From Sphingobium chungbukense (lineage in GTDB: Bacteria > Pseudomonadota > Alphaproteobacteria > Sphingomonadales > Sphingomonadaceae), in contig NZ_LBIC01000019.1 of NCBI RefSeq assembly GCF_001005725.1, positions 62,001 to 126,000 on the forward strand: DNA of 64,000 nucleotides, in the 5' to 3' direction. Shown in pieces: positions 34,503-43,918 of this stretch (position 1 is the stretch's first letter; each line of letters starts with the position of its first letter). The translations under genes were made by a program, and so were the position numbers. The notes under the pieces are model-generated. The model saw only the letters and a program-made list of their open reading frames with translations. It did no database searches and was not told the DNA's origin.

Positions 34503-36398
34503 TTAGAGCGCGAAGAGCCGCGTCAAAGCCTTGTCGAGCATCAGCAATTGCCACAACAGCCGCCCATGGTCGGCAATGCCGGCCTTATGATCCGCCGCGA
34601 TCCTGCCCAGCATGCGCGCATCGAACCATTCCGTCCGGGCCAGGGCCGATCCGCCCGCGATCGCCGTCGCCTCTCCGGCCAGCGGTCCCCGGAACCAGTC
34701 GCTGATCGGCGTCACGAAACCCATTTTCGGGCGATAGAGAATGTCCTGCGGCAGATAGGGCTCCATCGCCTTCTTCATGAGATATTTGCCGCTATTGCCG
34801 CGAATCCGCTGGGCGACGGGCAAGCGGGCGGCGAATTCGACCAGCCGGTGATCGAGCAAGGGCTCGCGCGCCTCCAGGCTGACGGCCATGCTCATTCGGT
34901 CGGTCTTGGTCAGGATATCGCCGGGCAGCCAGATGCGGATATCGGCATATTGCGCCCGGTCCAGCGGATCGCGCGCCGGGGCCTGCGCCATCGCCTTGAT
35001 ATAGCGATCCTCCGCCCGATAGGCGCCGAGCCGCGCCTTCATGTCCTGGCTGAACAGCCTTTGCCGCAAGGCATGGGGCGTCACCCCGACCGAGGCGGCA
35101 TAGGCTTCCCCACCCTCCCCCGCCAGTTCGAGGAAGGTCGACTTGGCCCGCAGGAAGCGGGGCGCCCAATCGGCCTTGGGATAATAACGCCCGAGCGTCC
35201 CGAACACAGGCTGGCGCACCGAAGCCGGGATCAGGGAGCGCAGCCTTTCCCCCTGCATCTGGAAGCGATGGCGGCGATAACCGGCAAAGGCCTCGTCCGC
35301 GCCGTCGCCCGACAGCGCCACAGTCACCTGCTCGCGCGCCAGTTCGCACACCCTGTAGGTGGGCAAGGCCGAGGCATCGGCAAAAGGCTCGTCGAAATGC
35401 AGAGCGAGCGTGTCGATCAGCCCATAATCGTCGGGCGACACGATCCGCGTGCGGTGATCGGTGGCGAAGCGCCGCGCGATCCGGTCGGCATAGGCGGTTT
35501 CGTCCAGTTCCTTGACGTCGAAGCCAATGGTGCAGGTCCTGACCGCCTGTTTCGACGCCTCGGCCATCAGCGCGACCACGCTGCTGCTGTCCACCCCGCC
35601 CGACAGGAATGCGCCGAGCGGCACGTCCGCCACCATGCGGGATCGCACCGCCTGCCGCATCAGCGCGACCAGTTCCTCCTCCAGCGCTTCGGGCTTCGCC
35701 TTGCTGCGGTCGGCGAAGCTGACGTCCCAATAACGCTGCGGCTGGGCCATGGGCCGCCCCCGCACGAGACGCAGGGTCTCACCCGCGCCCAGCTTGCGCA
35801 CGCCCGCCACCAGGCAGGCATCGTCGGGCACATAGCCGTAAGCTAGGTAATCCTCGACCGCCGACAGGTCCGGCGCGCGCCTCAAAAGGGGGTGGGCGAG
35901 CAGGCTCTTCAATTCCGACCCGAAGATCAGGCTGCCGTCCGACAGCAGCGCATAATGGAGCGGCTTCACCCCCAGCCGGTCGCGCACCAGCCAGAGCGCC
36001 TGCGCCCGCGCATCGAACAGGGCGAAGGCGAACATGCCGTCGAACTTCTCGACACAGGCCTCACCCCATTGGCGATAGCCGTGCAGGATGACTTCGGTGT
36101 CGCTATGCGTGCGGAAGACATGGCCCTTGGCCTCCAGCTCCGCGCGGACTTCCATGAAATTGTAGATCTCGCCATTGAAGACGACGGCCAGGCTGTCATC
36201 CTCGGTCAGCATGGGCTGCGCGCCGGTGGAGAGGTCGATGATCGACAGCCGCAGATGCCCCAGCCCTATCCCCGGTGCGGTCCAGATGCCGCTGTCGTCC
36301 GGCCCGCGCCACGGCATGGCGTCCAGCATCAGGCCGACCCGCGCCGGATCGACCGGCTTGGCCGTTTCAAGGTGGAAGATACCCGCAATTCCGCACAT
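34503..36398 (-). CDS. Asparagine-synthase-like amidotransferase of the XrtA system
   Basis: 631 residues, full-length asparagine synthase B architecture. N-terminal class II glutamine amidotransferase with catalytic Cys2 (MCGIAGIF) and FNGEIYNF; C-terminal synthase domain with PP-loop LSGGVDSSSVVALMAEA. This matches the exosortase-A-associated amidotransferase 1 family (TIGR03108) as I know it; its neighbour is the exosortase gene, 10 bases away. Likely amidates a sugar acid or other component of the polymer rather than aspartate. Family assignment is by motif and context. Confidence 0.9.
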   Translation of the reverse strand: MCGIAGIFHLETAKPVDPARVGLMLDAMPWRGPDDSGIWTAPGIGLGHLRLSIIDLSTGAQPMLTEDDSLAVVFNGEIYNFMEVRAELEAKGHVFRTHSDTEVILHGYRQWGEACVEKFDGMFAFALFDARAQALWLVRDRLGVKPLHYALLSDGSLIFGSELKSLLAHPLLRRAPDLSAVEDYLAYGYVPDDACLVAGVRKLGAGETLRLVRGRPMAQPQRYWDVSFADRSKAKPEALEEELVALMRQAVRSRMVADVPLGAFLSGGVDSSSVVALMAEASKQAVRTCTIGFDVKELDETAYADRIARRFATDHRTRIVSPDDYGLIDTLALHFDEPFADASALPTYRVCELAREQVTVALSGDGADEAFAGYRRHRFQMQGERLRSLIPASVRQPVFGTLGRYYPKADWAPRFLRAKSTFLELAGEGGEAYAASVGVTPHALRQRLFSQDMKARLGAYRAEDRYIKAMAQAPARDPLDRAQYADIRIWLPGDILTKTDRMSMAVSLEAREPLLDHRLVEFAARLPVAQRIRGNSGKYLMKKAMEPYLPQDILYRPKMGFVTPISDWFRGPLAGEATAIAGGSALARTEWFDARMLGRIAADHKAGIADHGRLLWQLLMLDKALTRLFAL

Positions 36399-36408
36399 GC
36401 GAAGGGTC

Positions 36409-37932
36409 TTAGCGGCTTCTAAGGCTGCGGTCAGCCAAATCCTTCACATCGCCCAGATCGTGGAGAAAGGCGCTGATCGTGGCATCCGAAGAACGCCCGT
36501 CCCGCTCCTCCACCGATACCAATATGGCGGCGGCACGCTGATCGCCACCCAATAACCGCGCCCTCATCGTCTCCAGCTTGACCAGATGACCGCTGCCGGT
36601 CGGATGCGCCGTTCCAACGACATAGAAGCTCACCACATGGCGAATCACGGGGCCGGGGCCGGTGATCTGCTCGCCCCGCGCATCGGCGGGGGCCGGCGCG
36701 GGCTGCGACCAGGTCCAATCGCCGTCGGGATCGGCCGCCCCCTGCGCGAAGCCGACGAGTTCGCGGCCCTCATCCTGCCTGTCGAAGGTCGCGATGGCGA
36801 GGTCGACGACCTCACCCGTTGCGTTGCGGTAGCGGGCCATGCCCAGATAGTCGGCCCCGTCGAAACGCGGCCGCCATGGATGGAGCGGCGCGTCATCGCT
36901 GCGCATCCAGCCCTTCACATCCGGCATGACAGGAGCGCGGGGCAAAGGCTGCCCTGCCGCCGCGCTTGCCGCCAGCCACAGCGGGGCGGCCACGATGATC
37001 GCCAATGCGGCGCCAGCCACATGCGCCGTGGCGGAGCCGCCCCTCTGCCTCAACCGTTCCGGGTCGAACCAGGGATCGCCCGGCTTGCGGTCGAAAAAGG
37101 GCCAGGCCGTGGCCATCACCAGCGTCATGATGATGGCGAAGAAGACCCAGCCATAGACGACATGATCGAAGCCCGCCGCCGCGTCGATGGTCGTCACTTC
37201 CGCCACGAAGATGGTGGCGAAGGCCCGGACACCGTTGGCCAATATGGACAGGCAAAGCGCCCCCGCCATGAAGGCGACCCGCCGTGTCCAACGGGTGAAG
37301 CAGACGTTGCAGACCAGCAGGCCATAGGCGGTCATGGCGATCACGAACTTAGCGCCGGAGCAGGCCTCCGCCACCTCGAAATAGCCGTTGGGCGTGGTGA
37401 TGAAGATGCCCTGCATCTGCGCGGGGATGCCCGTCAGGTGAAGCAGGATCATGCTGATATGCGCCGTCACCAGTTGCAGCGGCGCGACGATCTCTTCCCC
37501 GAAAGGTACCATGAAAAAGGCGTAGAAAAGCGGGAAGAGCAAGGCCCGCGCCACGGCCGGACCGAGCAGGGCGATCACCGATCCCTGCAACATCAGGATC
37601 AGCGCGCCGTGCCGGAACACCGCCACCCCCGCCGCCGCGCCCAGCATCCAGGCAAAGGCGCCCAACCCCAGCCAGAGCAGCCCCGGCGCCCAGGCGGCGG
37701 GCGTCATCTGGCGAAGGCCCGGCAAACGCTGCTGCACCAGCCATGCGACCAAGATCGGGATGAACAGGCAATGGCCGTAGGTGGATGCGTTCCACCAGAT
37801 CGCCATCATGCCCAGCACATCGCGATGGAACAAGGCGAGGATGGTGAAGGCGATGATGCCGAGCGCGGTCAGATGGCCGTGCCAGCCCGCAAGCTCGACC
37901 TCCCGCTTGATCGAGAGGACGCGCCCGATCAT
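36409..37932 (-). CDS. xrtA: Exosortase A fused to an EpsI domain
   Basis: 507 residues. About eight transmembrane helices, with the transpeptidase residues Cys191 in EVAEACSGAKF, Arg236 in ILANGVRAFA and His257 in FDHVVYGW. From about residue 320 a periplasmic EpsI-type (DUF3485) domain follows (GWMRSDDAPLHPWRPRFDGADY). XrtA cuts PEP-CTERM proteins after export and, by the sortase analogy, attaches them to an acceptor. It is embedded in the exopolysaccharide operon and overlaps the following glycosyltransferase by four bases. Confidence 0.95.
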   Translation of the reverse strand: MIGRVLSIKREVELAGWHGHLTALGIIAFTILALFHRDVLGMMAIWWNASTYGHCLFIPILVAWLVQQRLPGLRQMTPAAWAPGLLWLGLGAFAWMLGAAAGVAVFRHGALILMLQGSVIALLGPAVARALLFPLFYAFFMVPFGEEIVAPLQLVTAHISMILLHLTGIPAQMQGIFITTPNGYFEVAEACSGAKFVIAMTAYGLLVCNVCFTRWTRRVAFMAGALCLSILANGVRAFATIFVAEVTTIDAAAGFDHVVYGWVFFAIIMTLVMATAWPFFDRKPGDPWFDPERLRQRGGSATAHVAGAALAIIVAAPLWLAASAAAGQPLPRAPVMPDVKGWMRSDDAPLHPWRPRFDGADYLGMARYRNATGEVVDLAIATFDRQDEGRELVGFAQGAADPDGDWTWSQPAPAPADARGEQITGPGPVIRHVVSFYVVGTAHPTGSGHLVKLETMRARLLGGDQRAAAILVSVEERDGRSSDATISAFLHDLGDVKDLADRSLRSR

Positions 37933-39158
37933 GCGGCCCTCACTTCGGCGCCGGACGGCGACCCGAACAGCATGGCAGGCAAGCCGGCCAGCGTCGCAGA
38001 CCAGCGATAGCGTTCTTCCATCCTCGCTCGCGCGGCTTGGCCCAAGCGCCCGGCGCGATCCCGGTCATCGAGCAAGGCGACGACCGCCTCCGCCTCCTGC
38101 GCTGGATCGGCGGCGATCAGCAGATGGTTCCCGTCGCGCGCATCGATCCCTTCGGCGGCCTGTGGAGAGGCGACCACGGGCCGCGCCATGGCCATCGCCT
38201 CCAGCACCTTGTTCTGAATGCCCCGCGCGATCCTCAGCGGCGCCACCACCACATCCGCCGCCGCCAGCCAGCCGCGCACGTCGGGCACGGCGCCGGTCAC
38301 GATCACACCGGGCAGTTCCGCCAGCGCCCGGACCGGTTTCACGGGATGACGGCCCACAATGGCGAAGACCGCATCGGGACGTCGGGTCCGGATGACGGGC
38401 AGCGTCTCGCGGGCGAAACTCTCCACCGCCTCGACATTGGGGCGGTAATCCATCTGCCCGGTGAAAACGAGCAACGGTCCGTCCGGATGCTCCACTGGGG
38501 GGAAATCGGCCGCAGGATCGAAATAATCCAGCGCCACGCCATTATCGATGCCGACGATCCGATCCGGCCCGAGGCCGCTCGCCTGACGGAACAGGGCTGC
38601 CTCCGCCTCGCTCACAAAGGCGCAGAGATTCGCACGCTGCGCCACCTTCCGCTCGAAATCGAGCAGCACCCGCCCTTCGCGCCGGTTGATCCAGGCCATG
38701 GGTCCGGAACCCTGCGCGCCGTAAGCGGCATATTTGGCCGAATCGAAATCCACGAAATCCATGACGAAGCGGACACCCTCTGGCAGGACCGGCACGAAAT
38801 GCGCCATTTGCGCGGAATAAGTGACGACCGCCGCGATGGGCCGCTCCGCCAGGGTTTGCGCGACCCAGCGATGCAGGTCCGGATGATCGAACAGCGACAC
38901 CAGCAGCGGCTGCCCTGTGGCCAGCCCTTTCAGCCCGGCGATGACACGCGACCGGTCCCGCATTAGCACGCACTGGCTGGCGGTCAGCTTCGCCATGTCG
39001 GGCGCAAAGCCCATGTCCCGCGCATCGTCCGCGAAGCAGCCGACATGGACCGGCGCGATCTGCGCCATCCGTTCCAGCAGATGATAGGAGCGGATCTTGT
39101 CCCCCCGGTCCGGCGGAAAGGGAATGCGGTGGCAGAGGAAGAGTATCTCTCCGGTCAC
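37929..39158 (-). CDS. Glycosyltransferase of the XrtA/PEP-CTERM system (TIGR03087-like)
   Basis: 409 residues from a GTG at 39158 that overlaps the upstream stop (GTGA). The opening LFLCHRIPFPPDRGDKIRSYHLL is the hallmark of the PEP-CTERM-associated glycosyltransferases of TIGR03087. GT-B fold with LVFTGQMDYRPNVEAVESF, ADVVVAPLRIARGIQNKVLEAMAMARPVV. Adds a sugar to the exopolysaccharide unit. Complete. The adjacent FemAB and exosortase genes support the assignment. Confidence 0.92.
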   Translation of the reverse strand: MTGEILFLCHRIPFPPDRGDKIRSYHLLERMAQIAPVHVGCFADDARDMGFAPDMAKLTASQCVLMRDRSRVIAGLKGLATGQPLLVSLFDHPDLHRWVAQTLAERPIAAVVTYSAQMAHFVPVLPEGVRFVMDFVDFDSAKYAAYGAQGSGPMAWINRREGRVLLDFERKVAQRANLCAFVSEAEAALFRQASGLGPDRIVGIDNGVALDYFDPAADFPPVEHPDGPLLVFTGQMDYRPNVEAVESFARETLPVIRTRRPDAVFAIVGRHPVKPVRALAELPGVIVTGAVPDVRGWLAAADVVVAPLRIARGIQNKVLEAMAMARPVVASPQAAEGIDARDGNHLLIAADPAQEAEAVVALLDDRDRAGRLGQAARARMEERYRWSATLAGLPAMLFGSPSGAEVRAA

Positions 39159-40216
39159 CCCAACCCCCGCGCGATGAACGGCCCGACCCAGTTCGCGACC
39201 GGCAAGGGCAGCTTCTTCCACAGCTCGATCCGTCGCTGATATTGCGGGCTGTTGGGGTTGATGTCCCGTCGCTCGCCGTTCATTGACCAGCTATGATAGG
39301 AAAGCGGGACGGGCACGAAGCCGAAGCTCTTCTTCCACGCCGCCTGGCCGCTGCCCGTCTTGGACCGTCCGAAATCGAAGACGCGCATGCCCCGCGCCCG
39401 GCCATGGCCCATCAGCCGGTAATACATGAGTTCGTTGGTCCGTAGCCGCCGCGCGTCCGCGATCCCGCCACCCCAGAAGGGCATGACCCGCCCCTGGTGA
39501 TAGAGCGTCAGCACCGCCGAGACCGGCCTCTCGCCCTCCAGCACGAGCAATATATCGGCATCCTCGCCAAAGGCGGCCAGCACTTCGCGGAACAGCCGCG
39601 CCGGAAAGACGGGCGTGCCCAGATTGCGCACGCTTTCCGAATAGACGCGATAATGTGCCTTCAGGTGGCGCACCTCTCGCCCGATCTCGATACGGAGCGT
39701 GTCATTCGCCAAAGCCTTGCGCAATTCCGCCCGATGCTTGCGTGGCACGGCGAGCAATTCCGCCTCGTCATCAGCCGCGATCGGCCGCGCGAAGCCCAGA
39801 TGGCTGCCCTCATGCAATGCCCAGCCCTCGCCCGGGGCCGGACCGCCGCGCAGTTCCACCGATACGATGCCGCGATCGCGCGCCAGCCCCAGGCAGGCGG
39901 CGGTCAGAGCCGACACCGCCGCCGGATCGTTTGCGAGAAGCCCGCCGTCGACGGCGAAGCCCGACGACACCAGCGCCTGTCCGAACAAGGCGCTTTTCAC
40001 ATGATGCAGCGGCAGCAGACCAACGATCTGCCCCGAAGGCGCAATGGCGGCCAGCATATTCGCCCGATTGCCCGTTCCGCGCTCGACGCCCGTCAACCAG
40101 GCGGGGCGATGAAAGGGCGTGCCTTGCCGATGCCCCAGCACGAAGGCATCCGCCGCCGTCCGCTGCGCCGGATCGGCGAGGTCGAGCGCGGTGACGAGCA
40201 TCTCCCCCGCTTTCAT
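39155..40216 (-). CDS. FemAB-family protein of the XrtA system (TIGR03019-like)
   Basis: 353 residues from the ATG at 40216, overlapping the deacetylase stop (ATGA). Two GNAT-like halves of the FemAB fold: TPFHRPAWLTGVERG and VGLLPLHHVKS, then FGRSKTGSGQAAWKKSFGFVPVPLSYHS, the C-terminal signature of exosortase-linked FemABs. FemAB proteins transfer aminoacyl or acyl groups. In this locus the acceptor is presumably a polysaccharide or a PEP-CTERM-linked group; this is inferred. Confidence 0.9.
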   Translation of the reverse strand: MKAGEMLVTALDLADPAQRTAADAFVLGHRQGTPFHRPAWLTGVERGTGNRANMLAAIAPSGQIVGLLPLHHVKSALFGQALVSSGFAVDGGLLANDPAAVSALTAACLGLARDRGIVSVELRGGPAPGEGWALHEGSHLGFARPIAADDEAELLAVPRKHRAELRKALANDTLRIEIGREVRHLKAHYRVYSESVRNLGTPVFPARLFREVLAAFGEDADILLVLEGERPVSAVLTLYHQGRVMPFWGGGIADARRLRTNELMYYRLMGHGRARGMRVFDFGRSKTGSGQAAWKKSFGFVPVPLSYHSWSMNGERRDINPNSPQYQRRIELWKKLPLPVANWVGPFIARGLG

Positions 40217-41058
40217 GCCGCCCGCTCCGCTTCCTGCCTTGCCAGTGCATCTACCCGGTCCCAGGAAAAATCCCGCGTCAGGCGTCGCAACTTGGCCGCC
40301 ATGACCGAGAGATTGGTGTAGTGGCGAAACCGCGACCGCAAGGGTGCGCCATCGACGCGCGGCTGATCGGGGTCGATCTCCCACGGGTGGAAATAGATGA
40401 TCGCGGGCCGCCGGTCGCGCCGGTTGACCTGCCGGATCGCCCAGCGCGAAAAGCCGTAGGGCAGCAGGCGGAAAAAGCCGCCTCCCCCCGCGGCCAGCGT
40501 CCGTCCGGCGAGCCTTGCCGTCGTCACCGGCAATTCGACCAGCGGCGATCCCGCCACCGGCTTCCAGGCGAAGCGCGGGCTTTCCGGCCAGCCATAATGA
40601 TCGTGCCGGATCGGCGCGACGCTGCTGGAATAGGCATAGCCCTCCTCCGCCAGCACCTCATGCGCCCAGGGCACGCGCCGGTCGATGGAGAAGCTCGGCG
40701 CGCGATAGCCGGTCACCGCCTGCCCGCTCGCATCCTCCAATATCGCCCGCGAGCGGCGCAGATCGGCGCGAAATTGCGCGCCGTCGAAAGTGAAGACCCG
40801 CGCATGGTCATAACCATGGCTCGCCACTTCATGGCCACCTGCGACGATGCGCCGCATCAGCGCCGGATAACGCTCCGCCACCCAGCCAAGCGTGAAGAAA
40901 GTGGCCTTGACCCCCGCCTCGTCGAACAGCGCCAGCACCGCATCGGTATTCTGTTCTACGCGGTGGCTCAGGCCCGGCCAATCCTCGCGCCGGATCGTAC
41001 GCTCGAACGCGCCGACCTGGAACCAGTCCTCGACGTCAACGGACAGGGCGTTCAGCAT
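40213..41058 (-). CDS. Polysaccharide deacetylase of the XrtA system (TIGR03006-like)
   Basis: 281 residues. NodB homology domain: SVDVEDWFQVG with the catalytic and metal-binding aspartates, ATFFTLGWVAERYP, and HEVASHGYDH with the two metal histidines. The later RAPSFSI and YFHPWEIDPDQPR motifs are the additional NodB motifs, and the last is typical of the exosortase-linked branch. No signal peptide, which suggests a cytoplasmic or non-classical site. Removes N-acetyl (or O-acetyl) groups from the sugar chain. Confidence 0.93.
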   Translation of the reverse strand: MLNALSVDVEDWFQVGAFERTIRREDWPGLSHRVEQNTDAVLALFDEAGVKATFFTLGWVAERYPALMRRIVAGGHEVASHGYDHARVFTFDGAQFRADLRRSRAILEDASGQAVTGYRAPSFSIDRRVPWAHEVLAEEGYAYSSSVAPIRHDHYGWPESPRFAWKPVAGSPLVELPVTTARLAGRTLAAGGGGFFRLLPYGFSRWAIRQVNRRDRRPAIIYFHPWEIDPDQPRVDGAPLRSRFRHYTNLSVMAAKLRRLTRDFSWDRVDALARQEAERAA

Positions 41059-41065
41059 GGCGATG

Positions 41066-42301
41066 TCAGGCAGCGGCGCTGTGCTGCGTGTCGCCCATCC
41101 GCTCCTCGCGCTCGACCCATTCGACCAGCAGCGTCAGCACCCGGCGCAATGCCGTGTCCTGCTCCGTCACGCGGAATTCCAGCGTGGAGAGCCGCTCCTC
41201 GATCAGGGTGAAGCAATCCTTGAGCGCTTCGGGATCGACGGTCGGCACGGCGCGGGCAAAGTCATGCTCCGCCCGCAACATATCGATCTCCGCCCGCAGG
41301 GACGCGATCTCATCCAGCAGATGTGCCGCGGGCTCGCTCCGCGCCGCGCGCAGCGCCTCGACCTCCGCGTGCAACGCCACGACATCATCCGACACCGCCG
41401 GATCGACGGCGACCGGCACGATCCGCGCTGGCTCAGCCAGCTCTTCCGCCTCGTCCAGCACGCTATGCGCCATCGGTTCGGGCGTCACATCGGCGTCGGC
41501 ACCCATATCGGCCACGACCGCATAGACCACCTCGGCATCGATCACCGACAACTGGTCCAACGCGCCCAGCAGCAGCACCCGGCTCACCAGCACATTGATC
41601 CGGCGCGGCACGCCGCCCGTCGCGGCGTAGATGGCGGCGAAGGCTTCCGGCGTGAATTGCGGATCGCCCTGCCAACCGACCAGCGACAGGCGATGCAGGA
41701 TATAGGGCTCGACCTCCCGTCGCATCATCGGGTCGAGATGATGGGTGGCGATCACGCGCTGGCGAAGCTGTTCCAGTTCCGGCGATTTCAGCAGGTCGCG
41801 GAATTCCGGTTGGCCCAGCAGGAAGATCTGCAACAGCGATTGCCCGCCCAACTGGAAGTTGGAGAGCATCCGCAATTCCTCGATGGCCGAGATGGGCAGG
41901 TTCTGCGCCTCGTCCACGATCAGCAGCGACCGCTTGCCCGCCCGCGCCTGTGCATGCAGCCAGCCTTCTATCTGCTTCAAAATCTGTGCCTTGGGCATGC
42001 CGTCGACCGCCAGGCCGAAGCTCTGCGCGGCGAGGCGCAGCATGTCGTCGCCCTCGACCTGGGTCGAGACGATCTTCACCGCCGTCAGCCGCGAAGGATC
42101 GATGGTGTTCATGAGGTGCCCGACCAGCGTGGTCTTGCCGGCGCCGATGTCGCCGGTGATGACGATGAAGCCCTCCCCCTGCGCCAGGCCATAACCGAGA
42201 TAGGACAGTGCCTTGCGATGGGTCGCGCTCTCGAAATAGAAATGCGGGTCCGGCGTGAGCTGGAACGGCCGTCCCTGCAATCCGTAGAACTGATCGTACA
42301 T
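41066..42301 (-). CDS. ATPase of the XrtA system (ExeA/AAA type, TIGR03015-like)
   Basis: 411 residues. N-terminal YDQFYGLQGRPFQLTPDPHFYFES is the standard opening of exosortase-linked ExeA-like ATPases. Walker A GDIGAGKTTLVG and Walker B LLIVDEAQNLP are intact; sensor region LGQPEFRD. The C-terminal 130 residues are acidic and predicted coiled-coil (EAEELAEPAR onwards). Probably drives or regulates assembly or export together with the outer-membrane protein encoded 30 bases downstream in the same locus. Confidence 0.93.
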   Translation of the reverse strand: MYDQFYGLQGRPFQLTPDPHFYFESATHRKALSYLGYGLAQGEGFIVITGDIGAGKTTLVGHLMNTIDPSRLTAVKIVSTQVEGDDMLRLAAQSFGLAVDGMPKAQILKQIEGWLHAQARAGKRSLLIVDEAQNLPISAIEELRMLSNFQLGGQSLLQIFLLGQPEFRDLLKSPELEQLRQRVIATHHLDPMMRREVEPYILHRLSLVGWQGDPQFTPEAFAAIYAATGGVPRRINVLVSRVLLLGALDQLSVIDAEVVYAVVADMGADADVTPEPMAHSVLDEAEELAEPARIVPVAVDPAVSDDVVALHAEVEALRAARSEPAAHLLDEIASLRAEIDMLRAEHDFARAVPTVDPEALKDCFTLIEERLSTLEFRVTEQDTALRRVLTLLVEWVEREERMGDTQHSAAA

Positions 42302-42331
42302 GTCTATCTCTCCACCCTGTCGGGCATTGGC

Positions 42332-43918
42332 TTAAAATGTGTAGCGAAGGCCAAGCTGGCCCATGGCGTTGATGACGGCGTCCAGCTTGTCCGCCTTGGC
42401 GCTGTCGATGCCGACCGAGGCCGACGCCTGCAAATTGCGGGTGACGAGCCGGTAATAGCTGGTGAAGGCGCCCAGGTTCAGCACGTCCAGGCGATTGCCG
42501 CTGGCGTCGAAATAATTGGCGTAGACCGCCGTATCGATGCTCGACTGGCTGTCCACGCGATAGGTGAGCGAGGCGTTGCCGTACCAGTTCTGGTCGCGCG
42601 TGCCCCGGACGAACAGTGTCTCGCCCGAGGGCGTCACGGACTTGCGCTGCGAATAGCCAAGGCCAATGCCCATGCCCCAGGGACCACGCTCCGCCGCGAA
42701 TTGCGCGGCAACGCCGCGATAGCGGAAATTGGCGCCCGTCACGCCGGCCAGCGCATCGTTGAAGCATTGTCCGCCACCGGTGGTGGAGAAGGCGCAGCCG
42801 GTGAAATCGCCGGTGAAGGGATTGCGCACGATATTGAGGTCGCTGCCGGACAGCGCCGCCACATCGGATGTGATGACCCGTCCGAAACTGTCGATGCCAT
42901 CGAACACCACCAGCGCGAAGCTCTTGTTCCGCCCCTGCCAGACGAAGCTGCCCGAATAGGTCATGCCGCCATAGCGCTCGCCCACCCGCGCGGTCAGCGA
43001 GGTGCGGTGGCTCGGCCGCCAGAGCACGCCGACGTCCCAGATGATATCGTCGAAATCGTAGAGGAGCTGGCGCGGCGAATTTTCGTCGGTGACATAGCGT
43101 CCGCTGGAGGAGATCACCGGCACACCGTTGGAGTCCAACAACGGCGACCTCTGGCTGATCCCGATCTTTTCATAACCGACGCCGCCGATCAGGGCGACCG
43201 TAGGCGATACCGGCAGCGTGGCGTCCAATCGCGCCCATTTGTCCTCGAACCGCTGGTCGAGCTGGCTCGCATCCTCCCGGCTGTATCCCGCGCTGGCGAC
43301 CAGGCCCAGCGGCATCCACACGCCCGGGCCCACGCCCACCGATCCCATCAGATCATGCGTCGTCGAATCCGCGAACGAACTTCCTCGCGGCGCGCCGGGG
43401 AAGTCGACATTCACGTCATCCTCGACCCGCGCATAGCCAAGCCGATAGGAAGCGCCGATGTCCAGATCGCCGAGCCGCGTCGTATAGGACGGCCCGACAT
43501 AGCCGGCATAGACCTGGCTGCTGTAACCGTCATTGCGCACCGAAGCGCCGGACAGCCCATCGGTCCGCACCCGGGTCGCCAGACCACCCGCGTTCAGCGT
43601 CAGCCCCCGCGCGACACTATATCGCCCGCTGACGATGCCGCTGATGATATCCTGATCGCCAAGGTCGCCGCCCCAGCCGAAGCTGTGGGCATATTGCAGG
43701 TCCGCCGACGCCTCCATGCGCCGCGTCTGGATGCCGGCCGTCACGCCCGCGGTGACGTTGGTATAGGTCAGCACATCGCCGCCGCCCTTGATCGGCGCGA
43801 CCACGACCTGATCGATGCCGAGATAGGGCGTGACGTCGACCTTGTGCTGCTCGTCGCGCGCAAGGGCGGGCGAGGTCAAGGCGATCCCCGCGAGAAGAAG
43901 GGCGATGCGAGACATCAT
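42332..43918 (-). CDS. Outer-membrane beta-barrel protein of the XrtA system (TIGR03016-like)
   Basis: 528 residues. Signal peptide MMSRIALLLAGIALTSPALA, then alternating hydrophobic/polar strands throughout and a C-terminal Phe (LRYTF), the outer-membrane sorting signal. Pattern and position match the PEP-CTERM-associated TIGR03016 family. It is coupled to the tyrosine kinase gene (one-base overlap). Likely serves as the exopolysaccharide pore or an anchor in the outer membrane; the lipoprotein at 46364 is the Wza-like partner. Confidence 0.9.
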   Translation of the reverse strand: MMSRIALLLAGIALTSPALARDEQHKVDVTPYLGIDQVVVAPIKGGGDVLTYTNVTAGVTAGIQTRRMEASADLQYAHSFGWGGDLGDQDIISGIVSGRYSVARGLTLNAGGLATRVRTDGLSGASVRNDGYSSQVYAGYVGPSYTTRLGDLDIGASYRLGYARVEDDVNVDFPGAPRGSSFADSTTHDLMGSVGVGPGVWMPLGLVASAGYSREDASQLDQRFEDKWARLDATLPVSPTVALIGGVGYEKIGISQRSPLLDSNGVPVISSSGRYVTDENSPRQLLYDFDDIIWDVGVLWRPSHRTSLTARVGERYGGMTYSGSFVWQGRNKSFALVVFDGIDSFGRVITSDVAALSGSDLNIVRNPFTGDFTGCAFSTTGGGQCFNDALAGVTGANFRYRGVAAQFAAERGPWGMGIGLGYSQRKSVTPSGETLFVRGTRDQNWYGNASLTYRVDSQSSIDTAVYANYFDASGNRLDVLNLGAFTSYYRLVTRNLQASASVGIDSAKADKLDAVINAMGQLGLRYTF

